A stretch of 14,062 bases of DNA from Allofournierella_A excrementavium. GTDB lineage: Bacteria; Bacillota; Clostridia; Oscillospirales; Ruminococcaceae. Below the pieces are notes generated by a model that saw nothing but the letters and a program-made list of their open reading frames with translations, was not told where the DNA came from and made no database searches. The position numbers and the translations under genes were made by a program. Below, in pieces: positions 1 through 7,594 of this stretch. The stretch is taken from the NCBI GenBank assembly GCA_019120375.1, contig DWVE01000034.1, forward strand, positions 1 to 14,062. The letters run 5' to 3'. How positions within the stretch are numbered: position 1 is the stretch's first letter; every line of letters starts with the position of its first letter.

Positions 1-750
1 AACGAGGTGGGCGTGCTGCTGCTGGACTACATCTGCGCCGGCCGCATCGAAAAGGGCACCATGCCCGAAAAGCCCGTCATGGTCAAGAGCATCGTGTCCA
101 CCCCGCTGGCGGACGTGGTGGCTGCCCACTACGGCGTGGAGTGCCGCAACGTGCTCACCGGCTTCAAGTGGATCGGCGACCAGATCGCCCAGCTGGAGGC
201 CGCGGGCGAAGTGGAGCGGTTCATCTTCGGCTTTGAGGAGAGCTACGGCTATCTCGCCGGCAGCTATGTGCGGGACAAGGACGCCGTCATCGGCAGCATG
301 CTCATCTGCGAGATGGCCGCCTACTACCGCAGCATCGGTTCTTCCATCAAGGAGGAACTGGAGCGCATCTACGCCCAGTACGGCCGCTACCTGAACAAGG
401 TGGACTCCTTCGAGTTCCCCGGCCTGTCCGGCATGGACAAGATGGCCGGCATCATGCAGAAGCTGCGGGATGAGCCCCCGGCGGAGTTTGCCGGCCACAA
501 GGTGGTCACCGTGGCGGACTACAAGGCCCGCACCCTCACCGAACTGGCCACCGGCAAGATCACGCCCATCGACCTGCCCGCCGCCAACGTGCTGATCTAC
601 GCCCTGGAAGGCGGCGCCACTGTGGTGGTGCGCCCCAGCGGCACCGAGCCCAAGATCAAGACCTACTTCACCACCCTGGGCAAAGACCTGGCCGAAGCCG
701 AGGCTCAGAAGGAAGCCCTGGCCGCCGCTCTCAAGCCCCTGCTGGCCTGA
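1..750 (+). CDS. Phosphoglucomutase/phosphomannomutase (alpha-D-phosphohexomutase family), C-terminal part
   Basis: This is the 3' part of a phosphohexomutase gene, open at the left edge and in frame from base 1 (249 residues before TGA). Family members interconvert hexose 1- and 6-phosphates in the cytoplasm, for example glucose-1-P and glucose-6-P feeding UDP-glucose and cell-envelope sugars. Two family signatures are visible. The sugar-binding loop GFEESYGY lies at partial residues 77-84, a variant seen in Firmicutes PgcA-type and eukaryotic PGM2-type enzymes rather than the GEESG loop of typical phosphomannomutases. The phosphate-binding loop of the last domain, RPSGTEPKIK, lies at 211-220. 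The catalytic phosphoserine and the DGDxD metal loop would be upstream and outside the window. The gene is followed at once by a strong terminator, so it ends its transcription unit. The family call is secure; substrate preference (glucose or mannose) cannot be decided from this fragment. Confidence 0.95.
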   Translation, partial: NEVGVLLLDYICAGRIEKGTMPEKPVMVKSIVSTPLADVVAAHYGVECRNVLTGFKWIGDQIAQLEAAGEVERFIFGFEESYGYLAGSYVRDKDAVIGSMLICEMAAYYRSIGSSIKEELERIYAQYGRYLNKVDSFEFPGLSGMDKMAGIMQKLRDEPPAEFAGHKVVTVADYKARTLTELATGKITPIDLPAANVLIYALEGGATVVVRPSGTEPKIKTYFTTLGKDLAEAEAQKEALAAALKPLLA

Positions 751-768
751 GCGCGCAAAGCAAAAACG

Positions 769-800
769 AACCGCCCCGGCATGAGCCGGGGCGGTTTTTC
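769..800 (+). terminator. Rho-independent terminator after the phosphohexomutase gene
   Basis: A perfect 12-bp stem (AACCGCCCCGGC at 769-780 with GCCGGGGCGGTT at 785-796) closes an ATGA loop and runs into a T tract at 795-799. It lies 19 nt after the stop codon at 750. Confidence 0.95.
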
Positions 801-869
801 TGTCCGGTGCAATAACCTGCGGCGCCGAAGCGTTTTCCTTATAGCAATAGGGAAAAGGAGGCTTTGACC

Positions 870-1622
870 ATGAAACGCTTTTTTGCTGTTCTGCTTGCTT
901 TGTGTCTGGCGGGCTGTTCCGCCCCGGCGTCCGTCTCCGGCCCGGCGGAAGAGGCAAGGACCTGCCGCATCGCCGACGGGGCGGAAAGCGACAGTCTGCT
1001 GCTGGCCGAACAGCGGGAGCGGGGAAGCCTTTACCGCATGAGCGTTACAGATGTGCCCGTCACGCTGGACGGCAAAGAGGCGAGCGCCACTGACCTTCGG
1101 GACGGCATGCTGGTCACCGTATACTCTGTCGGCGGGATACAGGAGAGCTACCCCGGCGGCTTCTATCAGGTCACCCGTCTGGAGGCGGTGAGCGAAGGGG
1201 CCGACGACCGGGTTGGGCTTGCGCTCCAGGCGCTGGAGGATTTGTGGAGCGAGGACACGGCCCTCAACGAAAACATCGAGCAGCTGTCGGTGTACATCGA
1301 CGAGGCGCTGGTGCCGAACGCCGCCGAGCGGGCCGCGGCGGCCTGGAGCTTCGCCGAACAGCACCAGCTGCCCGCGCCCTTGACGTATGATTGGAAAGAA
1401 CTGTGCGACGAGGGCTATGTGAACGAGGAAGAGCTTTCCTGGGAAACGGGCTGCTACCTGGAACTGAAGGCGAAAAAAGGCAGCGGGCAGGGCAAGACCC
1501 TGCGCTTCGACGCGCAGAAATGGCGGGGCGGCCTTGCGGCGATTTTTTACGAAGGCTGCACCGCAAAGCAGGATAAAAGTGGCGGCTGGACCTATGAGCG
1601 GGGCACCTTCGCCATCGCCTGA
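870..1622 (+). CDS. Secreted lipoprotein of unknown function
   Basis: I do not recognise a named family. From the ATG at 870 the protein has 250 residues and begins with a lipoprotein signal: K2 and R3, a hydrophobic run, then the lipobox LAGC with the lipid-modified Cys at residue 16. It should be anchored on the outer face of the membrane. The mature part is soluble-looking and acidic, with no further membrane segment. A stretch around residues 65-108 (VPVTLDGKEA...DGMLVTVYSVGGIQE) looks like a small beta-barrel or OB-like domain of the kind found in many clostridial lipoproteins; this is an impression, not a match. The start at 870 is preferred over an in-frame TTG at 864 because AAAAGGAG (853-860) lies 9 nt before 870 but only 3 nt before 864. 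No clear promoter stands out in the short gap after the upstream terminator. No terminator separates its end from the rpmE promoter 17 nt downstream. Confidence 0.85.
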   Translation: MKRFFAVLLALCLAGCSAPASVSGPAEEARTCRIADGAESDSLLLAEQRERGSLYRMSVTDVPVTLDGKEASATDLRDGMLVTVYSVGGIQESYPGGFYQVTRLEAVSEGADDRVGLALQALEDLWSEDTALNENIEQLSVYIDEALVPNAAERAAAAWSFAEQHQLPAPLTYDWKELCDEGYVNEEELSWETGCYLELKAKKGSGQGKTLRFDAQKWRGGLAAIFYEGCTAKQDKSGGWTYERGTFAIA

Positions 1623-1639
1623 CGCGCAGATAAAACTGC

Positions 1640-1668
1640 TTGACACGCCCGCCGCCGTGTGATATAAT
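1640..1668 (+). promoter_or_regulatory. Consensus sigma-A promoter of rpmE
   Basis: A perfect -35 box TTGACA (1640-1645), a 17-nt spacer and a perfect -10 box TATAAT (1663-1668). Transcription should start near 1675, giving a leader of about 129 nt before rpmE. Confidence 0.93.
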
Positions 1669-1674
1669 TTTCTG

Positions 1675-1803
1675 GCAATCGTTCCGATGGCTGCTCCATA
1701 CGCACAGGATGGCGTATGCTGGTGGCCTCCCATTGAAGGTTGTGATGGGCGCATGTAAAGAGCATGGCCCCTTGAGTCATGAACCAGAAAGAGGTGAACC
1801 GTA
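1675..1803 (+). ncRNA. Structured 5' leader of rpmE, possible L31 ribosomal-protein leader
   Basis: The untranslated leader between the promoter and the rpmE start is unusually long for a 67-residue protein. It can form a 7-bp hairpin, CATACGC (1697-1703) with GCGTATG (1712-1718), and a shorter one, CCCAT (1729-1733) with ATGGG (1745-1749). L31 is known to bind and repress through leader RNAs in several bacterial groups, including a described Firmicutes class, so autogenous control is plausible. I cannot fit the sequence to a covariance model by eye. No terminator-like hairpin with a T run lies inside it, so any control would more likely act at translation initiation. The ribosome binding site AGAGGTG is at 1790-1796. 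Confidence 0.5.
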
Positions 1804-2007
1804 ATGAAACAGGGCATCCATCCCAAGTACATGGACTGCACCATCACCTGCGCCTGCGGTGAGGTCATCCATACCCGCTCCACCAAGCCGGAGATCCACG
1901 TGGAAGTCTGCTCCAAGTGCCATCCCTTCTACACCGGCAAGCAGAAGCTGGTCGACACCGGCGGACGTGTGGACCGCTTCAACAAGCGTTTCGGCCTGAA
2001 GAAGTAA
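1804..2007 (+). CDS. rpmE: 50S ribosomal protein L31, zinc-binding form
   Basis: A 67-residue protein beginning MKQGIHPKY, the usual L31 start, and ending in the conserved DTGGRVDRFNKRFG segment. L31 sits on the central protuberance of the large subunit and contributes to the bridge with the small subunit. The four zinc-ligand cysteines of the C+ type are present (C16, C18, C36, C39). This form holds zinc and in some bacteria is replaced by a cysteine-free paralogue under zinc limitation. C12 is an additional cysteine. Length is typical for the family. AGAGGTG at 1790-1796 is 7 nt before the ATG. The gene has its own consensus promoter, a long leader and a terminator just after the stop, so it is largely an independent unit. 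Confidence 0.98.
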   Translation: MKQGIHPKYMDCTITCACGEVIHTRSTKPEIHVEVCSKCHPFYTGKQKLVDTGGRVDRFNKRFGLKK

Positions 2008-2018
2008 TCGATCCATCG

Positions 2019-2050
2019 AAAAGGCGGTTTGGTCACAAACCGCCTTTTTT
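2019..2050 (+). terminator. Rho-independent terminator after rpmE
   Basis: AAGGCGGTTT (2021-2030) pairs perfectly with AAACCGCCTT (2037-2046) around the loop GGTCAC, extendable by two A-T pairs, with a T tract reaching 2050. It starts 11 nt after the rpmE stop and ends only 28 nt before the next start codon. Confidence 0.93.
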
Positions 2051-2078
2051 GTCGTATTCTCACGGAGGAACAAGGCCT

Positions 2079-2699
2079 ATGGAGGACTACCGCACCATCG
2101 CCGGGCGCTCCACCGCCGAGGTGGAGGAAAAGCACAGCCGCTTCATTGCCCTGGCCGCCTTTGCCGACAGCGAGGAAAAGGCGCTGGCCGTGCTGGATGA
2201 GGTGCGCGCCGCCCACCGCACCGCCCGCCACAACGTCTATGCCTATGTACTGCGGGAGGGCTCCCGCACCCGCTATTCCGACGACGGCGAGCCTGCCAAG
2301 ACCGCCGGCCTGCCGGTGCTGGACGCTATCCGCCACGCGGGCCTCACCGACTGCATCGTGGTGGTCACCCGCTACTTCGGCGGCATCCTGCTGGGCACCG
2401 GCGGGCTGGTGCGCGCCTACACCGAGAGCGCCTCGGCCGCCCTGGCCGCCGCCCAGGTGGTCACCGTGCGGGCCTGCGTGCGCCTTTCGGTCGAGGTGGA
2501 CTATGCCCTCTACGAGCGTGCGGTGCAGCTTTTGCAGGGCGCGGGCGCCAGGCTGGATGAACCCGTGTTCACCGACCGGGTGGCCCTCTCGGCGCTGCTG
2601 CCCGCGGGGGCGGAGCTGCCGCTGCTGCCCGCCTTTGCCGAGCTCAGCCGGGGCGCGGCGGTCCCGCAGGTCTCGGACCCTTTTTACGCCCCGCTGTGA
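2079..2699 (+). CDS. YigZ/YvyE family protein (IMPACT N-terminal domain)
   Basis: A 206-residue protein of the YigZ/IMPACT family. Bacterial members have an N-terminal RNase PH/S5-like domain and a C-terminal ferredoxin-like domain; their physiological role is not settled. The family signatures are clear: RHNVYAYVLRE (residues 50-60), YSDDGEPAKTAGLPVLDAI (66-84) and VVVTRYFGGILLGTGGLVRAY (94-114). The remaining ~90 residues fit the C-terminal domain, and the length matches the family. The start chosen is the ATG at 2079, with GGAGG at 2064-2068. A longer in-frame reading from 1917 would run through rpmE and its terminator and is rejected. Only 28 nt separate the rpmE terminator from this start, with no promoter visible there, so expression probably depends on readthrough from rpmE or on a promoter hidden inside it. 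Confidence 0.95.
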   Translation: MEDYRTIAGRSTAEVEEKHSRFIALAAFADSEEKALAVLDEVRAAHRTARHNVYAYVLREGSRTRYSDDGEPAKTAGLPVLDAIRHAGLTDCIVVVTRYFGGILLGTGGLVRAYTESASAALAAAQVVTVRACVRLSVEVDYALYERAVQLLQGAGARLDEPVFTDRVALSALLPAGAELPLLPAFAELSRGAAVPQVSDPFYAPL

Positions 2700-2813
2700 C
2701 ACAAAGCGCCCGCTCTTAAAAAATTTTTTGATTTTTTTAAAGGGTTTTGCCCCTTTCCATCGTATATTAAATATACCACGAGTTTTGCCGCCGGAAGAAA
2801 GGAGGGCTCACCC
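2700..2813 (+). promoter_or_regulatory. AT-rich gap upstream of dgt, probable but unresolved operon promoter
   Basis: This 114-nt gap is strikingly AT-rich for the window. It holds runs of A and T able to form an A-T-only dyad (about 2715-2742), a short GC hairpin AAAGGG (2739-2744)/CCCTTT (2751-2756), and a 13-bp inverted repeat TATATT-A-AATATA (2763-2775). TATATT at 2763-2768 could serve as a -10 box, but no good -35 lies 16-18 nt upstream. TTGCCC (2747-2752) spaced 17 nt from AATATA (2770-2775) is another weak option. A promoter for dgt-dnaG-rpoD is expected here by position; its exact elements are not certain. The ribosome binding site AAAGGAGGG ends at 2806. Confidence 0.4.
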
Positions 2814-3821
2814 ATGCCCAGCACTGCCCGGGAATACACCGAACAGGTGGAAGACCAGATCCTTGCGCCCTGGGCGGCCAAAAGCCGCCAAAGCCGCGGC
2901 CGCCTTGTGCCGGAAGAGGAATGCCCCCTGCGCACCTGCTATCAGCGGGACCGGGACCGCATCATCCACTGCAAATCCTTCCGGCGTTTGAAGCAAAAGA
3001 CCCAGGTGTTCCTGTCGCCCGAGGGCGACCACTACCGCACCCGCCTGACCCACACGCTGGAGGTCAACCAGATCGCCCGCACCATCGCCCGGGCCCTGCG
3101 CCTCAACGAGGACCTCACCGAGGCTATCGCCTTGGGCCATGACCTGGGGCACACCCCCTTCGGCCACGCGGGCGAGCGGGCGCTGAACAAGCTGTGCCCC
3201 GGGGGCTTCAAGCACTACCAGCAGAGCGTGCGTGTGGTGGACAAGCTGGAAAAGAACTTCCAGGGCCTCAACCTCACCTGGGAGGTGCGCAACGGCATCA
3301 TCTGCCACACTAAGGGCAAGTGGGCCGCCACGCTGGAGGGCCAGGCGGTGCGCTATGCCGACCGCATCGCTTATATGAACCACGACATCGAGGACGCCAT
3401 CACCGCCGGGGTGCTCTCGCCCCAGGCGCTGCCCACCGAGATCGTGCAGGTGCTGGGGGACACCAAGAGCCGCCGCATCTCCACTCTCATCCAGGATCTG
3501 GTGGCCAACAGCGGTGCCAAGAATCTTTCCTTCAGCCCGCTGGTGGGGGAGGCCTATGAGGCGCTCCACGACTTCATGTACTCCACCGTCTATGTGGACA
3601 AGGACGCCAAGCGGGAAGAGCAGAAGGTGGAAAAGGTCATCGCCGAGCTCTACGAGCGCATGCTGGAGGACCCGGGCCTTCTGCCCGACGGCTTTTTGCA
3701 GATCGCCTATCAGGAAGGGGCGGACCGGGCGGTCACCGATTATATCAGCGGCATGAGCGACGAGTTCGCCATCCACATGTTCGAAGACCTGTTCGTGCCC
3801 AAAAAGTGGCACGTTCTTTGA
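2814..3821 (+). CDS. dgt: Deoxyguanosinetriphosphate triphosphohydrolase-like HD-domain protein
   Basis: A 335-residue dNTPase of the HD superfamily. Family enzymes split dGTP or other dNTPs into the deoxynucleoside and triphosphate and thereby trim dNTP pools. The metal-site residues are in place: H80 (in RLTHTLEV), H109-D110 (in GHDLGHTPFGH) and D183 (in RYADRIAYMNHDIED). H113 and H118 are the further conserved histidines. The N-terminal segment RIIHCKSFRRLKQKTQVF (49-66) is also typical of bacterial dGTPases. The length fits the short Firmicutes class rather than the ~500-residue E. coli Dgt. AAAGGAGGG lies 7 nt before the ATG. It is first in the dgt-dnaG-rpoD operon, 32 nt ahead of dnaG. 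Family members with unknown or broad dNTP preference are common, so strict dGTP specificity should not be assumed. Confidence 0.94.
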   Translation: MPSTAREYTEQVEDQILAPWAAKSRQSRGRLVPEEECPLRTCYQRDRDRIIHCKSFRRLKQKTQVFLSPEGDHYRTRLTHTLEVNQIARTIARALRLNEDLTEAIALGHDLGHTPFGHAGERALNKLCPGGFKHYQQSVRVVDKLEKNFQGLNLTWEVRNGIICHTKGKWAATLEGQAVRYADRIAYMNHDIEDAITAGVLSPQALPTEIVQVLGDTKSRRISTLIQDLVANSGAKNLSFSPLVGEAYEALHDFMYSTVYVDKDAKREEQKVEKVIAELYERMLEDPGLLPDGFLQIAYQEGADRAVTDYISGMSDEFAIHMFEDLFVPKKWHVL

Positions 3822-3853
3822 CCAAAGCACCGCGCAAAAGGGGGTGAGGGGAC

Positions 3854-5611
3854 ATGATCCCGCGGGAATACATAGACGAGGTGGTGCGCCGCAGCGACAT
3901 CACCGAGGTGGTGAGCAGCTATGTGCAGCTGCGCCACCGGGGCCGCACCCACACCGGGCTGTGCCCCTTCCACAGCGAAAAGACCCCCTCCTTCGTGGTC
4001 TATCCTGAGACTCAGAGCTTCTACTGCTTCGGCTGCGGGGCCGGGGGCGATGTGATCACCTTCGTGCGCAAGATCAACAATCTTGACTATGTGGAAGCGG
4101 TGAAGATGCTGGCGGGCCGGGCGGGCATGCCCATGCCCGAGGAGGACGACAAGGCGGGCCGGCTGCGCAGCCGGGTGCTGGCCATCAACAAGGAGGCCGC
4201 CCGCTTCTTCTACGAGCAGCTGAACGCCGAAAACGACGACGCGCGCGCCGCCCGGGCCTATTGGCGGGGGCGGGGCCTGTCCGATTCCACCATCCGCCGC
4301 TTCGGCCTTGGCTTTTCCCCCAACGACTTCGGCGCGCTGCGCCGCCACCTGCGCACCCGGGGCTACACCGAGGAAGAGATGCTGGCCTCCGGCCTTCAAA
4401 AGCGCAGCGAAAAGGGCAACGTCTACGATGTGTTCCGCGGCCGGGTGATGACCCCCATCTTCGACTTGCGGGGCAACGTCATCGCCTTCGGTGGGCGTGT
4501 GCTGGGAGACGAAAAGCCCAAGTACATCAACAGCCCCGAAACGCTGGTCTATAAAAAGAGCAAGGCGATGTTCGCTTTGAACATCGCAAAGAAGAGCGCC
4601 TCCCGGCGCTACATCCTCTGCGAGGGCTACATGGACGTCATCAGCCTGCATCAGGCGGGCTTCGACACCGCCGTGGCCGCCTGCGGCACGGCTCTCACGC
4701 CGGACCAGGTGCGGCTGCTGGGAGAATACGCCGACGAGGTGGTGCTCTGCTACGACTCCGACGAGGCGGGCCAGAAGGCCACCGCCCGCAGCCTGGGCCT
4801 CTTTGCCGAGAGCCCGGTGAAGGTGTCGGTGCTGAACATCCCCGGCGCGAAGGACCCGGACGAGTTCATCAAAAAATACGGCCGTGAGCGGTTTGAAGCG
4901 CTGCTCAACGGCACCTCCAACGCCATCGAGTACAAACTGGCCAAGGTGCGGGAAAAGTACGACCTGGCCCGCCCGGCGGACCGGGTGGAATACATCAAGG
5001 ACGCCATCCGCCTGCTGGCCGGGCGGCTGACCCCCACCGAGCGGGAGGTCTATGCCGGGCGGCTGGCGGAGGAGACCGACGTAGCCAAAGCCAATGTGAT
5101 GGCCCAGCTGGAGGCGGCGGTGCGGGCGAACCAGCGCCGCGCCCAGCGCCAGCGGGAGAAGGAGCTTTTGAACACCGGCGCGGGGGCGGATATCAAGCTG
5201 CCCTACAATGTGCCGGGGGGCGAAAAGGCCCTGGGCGTGGCCAGCGCCGAGCAGCAGCTGGTGGCCGCCCTCATCCGCGACCCCTCCCTCATCCCCATGG
5301 CCGAGAGCCGGGTGAAGCCGGAGCAGTTCCTGATGGAGGACATGGCCGCCGCCTATGCCGCCGTGCTGGAGGCAAAGCGCCAGGGCCACCTGCCCGACCT
5401 TGCCACCCTTGCCTCCGCGCTGCCCGAAGAGACGGTGAGCCGCCTGTCGCTGCTGCTGGCCCGAAACTACGACGTGGGCCTGGGCAGGAGAGACGTGGAG
5501 ATGTATCTGGACCGGCTGGAACAAAGCGTGCCCCAGAGTTCCAAGGCGGGCGGAATGACCGGCGAGGAGCTGGAAGAATATATGGAGCGGCTGCGCCGGA
5601 AAAAGAGCTGA
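3854..5611 (+). CDS. dnaG: DNA primase
   Basis: A 585-residue bacterial primase, normal length, which makes RNA primers at the replication fork together with the DnaB-type helicase. Domains in order: an N-terminal CHC2 zinc-binding domain with ligands C37, H40, C58 and C61; the catalytic-core N-terminal part (about 110-250) with the signatures RFGLGFSPND and GRVMTPIFDLRGNVIAFGGR; the TOPRIM metal-binding domain with E257 (EGYMDVI) and D301/D303 (YDSDEAG); and a C-terminal helicase-interaction domain (about 450-585), the least conserved part. The start ATG at 3854 follows the purine-rich GGGGTGAGG (3841-3849) and the MIPREYIDEVVRRSDI N-terminus is typical. It sits between dgt and rpoD, 84 nt before rpoD, with no terminator in between. 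The usual rpsU gene of the classical operon is absent. Confidence 0.98.
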   Translation: MIPREYIDEVVRRSDITEVVSSYVQLRHRGRTHTGLCPFHSEKTPSFVVYPETQSFYCFGCGAGGDVITFVRKINNLDYVEAVKMLAGRAGMPMPEEDDKAGRLRSRVLAINKEAARFFYEQLNAENDDARAARAYWRGRGLSDSTIRRFGLGFSPNDFGALRRHLRTRGYTEEEMLASGLQKRSEKGNVYDVFRGRVMTPIFDLRGNVIAFGGRVLGDEKPKYINSPETLVYKKSKAMFALNIAKKSASRRYILCEGYMDVISLHQAGFDTAVAACGTALTPDQVRLLGEYADEVVLCYDSDEAGQKATARSLGLFAESPVKVSVLNIPGAKDPDEFIKKYGRERFEALLNGTSNAIEYKLAKVREKYDLARPADRVEYIKDAIRLLAGRLTPTEREVYAGRLAEETDVAKANVMAQLEAAVRANQRRAQRQREKELLNTGAGADIKLPYNVPGGEKALGVASAEQQLVAALIRDPSLIPMAESRVKPEQFLMEDMAAAYAAVLEAKRQGHLPDLATLASALPEETVSRLSLLLARNYDVGLGRRDVEMYLDRLEQSVPQSSKAGGMTGEELEEYMERLRRKKS

Positions 5612-5695
5612 GCCGCAAAAAATGATCCCACGGGCCGGCAAGGCCCTTGCGATACCACTTGAAAAAGGACCCAAAAACCAGGAGGACGTTCCATT

Positions 5696-6937
<1,242 letters not shown>

Positions 6938-6946
6938 GAACATATC

Positions 6947-6980
6947 AGGCCGCGGGCAGAAAACTGCCCGCGGCTTTTTT
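6947..6980 (+). terminator. Rho-independent terminator after rpoD
   Basis: GCCGCGGGCAG (6949-6959) pairs perfectly over 11 bp with CTGCCCGCGGC (6964-6974) around an AAAA loop, followed by six T (6975-6980). Confidence 0.95.
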
Positions 6981-7024
6981 CTGCTCGCTTGTAAGAAACA
7001 GCCTCTCTCATCCGTAGTAAGGGG

Positions 7025-7038
7025 CGAAAGCGCTTTCA
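7025..7038. promoter_or_regulatory. cre-like palindrome upstream of the alternative sigma gene
   Basis: GAAAGCGCTTTC (7026-7037) is a perfect 12-bp palindrome centred on CG. With its flanks (CGAAAGCGCTTTCA) it matches the ideal catabolite-responsive element TGAAAGCGCTTTCA at 13 of 14 positions. Such sites are bound by CcpA and other LacI-family repressors. It lies 31 nt upstream of the sigma gene's start codon, where a bound repressor would block initiation or elongation. A role is inferred from the motif only. Confidence 0.45.
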
Positions 7039-7069
7039 AAACAGAGAGGAGGCGGCCGAAACGGACTGC

Positions 7070-7594
7070 ATGAATGAACGGGAGCTGGTGGAGGGCATCG
7101 CCCGCAAAGACGAGGAGGCGGCCCGTGCGCTGGTGGAACAGTACGGCGGGCTGCTGCGGGCGGTCATCCGCCGCCACGCTCCCGGCCTGGACGAAGAGGA
7201 CCTGCTGGCGGACGCGCTGCTGGCGGTCTGGCAGAACATCCAAAGCTTTGACCGGCGGGGCAGCTTCAAGAACTGGGCCGCTGCGGTGGCCCGCTACCGT
7301 GCCATCGACGCGGTGCGCAAAGCGGCCCGCAGCATGCCCGCCGGCGACGGAGCCCAGCTGGAAGCGCTGGGCGGCGCCACCCTGGACGAATACCTCACGC
7401 TGGAACTGGAGGATCTGTTCCGGGGCCTGAGCCCCGCCGACCGGGACCTGCTTCTGGCCCGCTACTACTACGGAGAGACCGCCGAAGGCCTTGCCGCCCG
7501 GCACAGCATCACGGTGGGTGCGCTGAACACCCGCCTCACCCGGGCCCGCCAGCGTCTGGCGCGGCAGCTGCAAGAGAGGAGAGAAACGCCATGA
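7070..7594 (+). CDS. Alternative (ECF-like) sigma-70 family RNA polymerase sigma factor
   Basis: A 174-residue two-domain sigma factor. Region 2 spans about residues 14-84: DEEDLLADALLAVWQNIQSF is the usual core-binding helix pattern and GSFKNWAAAVARYRAIDAVRK the -10 recognition part. Region 4 spans about 117-167: LSPADRDLLLARYYYGETAEGLAARHSITVGALNTRLTRARQRL forms the -35-binding helix-turn-helix. There are no regions 1 or 3, as in extracytoplasmic-function (ECF) sigmas. Its stop overlaps the start of the next gene by ATGA (7591-7594), so the two are translationally coupled. The Shine-Dalgarno AGGAGG (7047-7052) is 17 nt before the ATG at 7070, longer than usual, but no in-frame ATG, GTG or TTG lies between. 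A second ATG at 7074 is in another frame and opens only a spurious reading. The cre-like palindrome lies upstream. Target promoters and signal are unknown. Confidence 0.93.
   Translation: MNERELVEGIARKDEEAARALVEQYGGLLRAVIRRHAPGLDEEDLLADALLAVWQNIQSFDRRGSFKNWAAAVARYRAIDAVRKAARSMPAGDGAQLEALGGATLDEYLTLELEDLFRGLSPADRDLLLARYYYGETAEGLAARHSITVGALNTRLTRARQRLARQLQERRETP

Noticed and set aside
864..869. TTG start two codons upstream for the lipoprotein
   Set aside because: The Shine-Dalgarno would be only 3 nt away; ATG at 870 has 9-nt spacing and a normal signal peptide start.
1917..2078. An N-terminal extension of the YigZ-family gene starting inside rpmE
   Set aside because: The extension would translate rpmE in another frame plus its terminator. 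The ATG at 2079 has a good ribosome binding site and matches the family length.
5632..5646. GGGCC/GGCCC hairpin between dnaG and rpoD as a terminator
   Set aside because: Only 5 bp of stem and no T tract follows, so it is not an intrinsic terminator. dnaG and rpoD are probably cotranscribed.
6995..7016. A possible ECF-type autoregulated promoter (GAAAC at 6995-6999, CGTA at 7013-7016)
   Set aside because: The spacer is 13 nt, whereas ECF promoters of the GAAAC/CGTA type have about 16 nt. The motif is too short to support without data.
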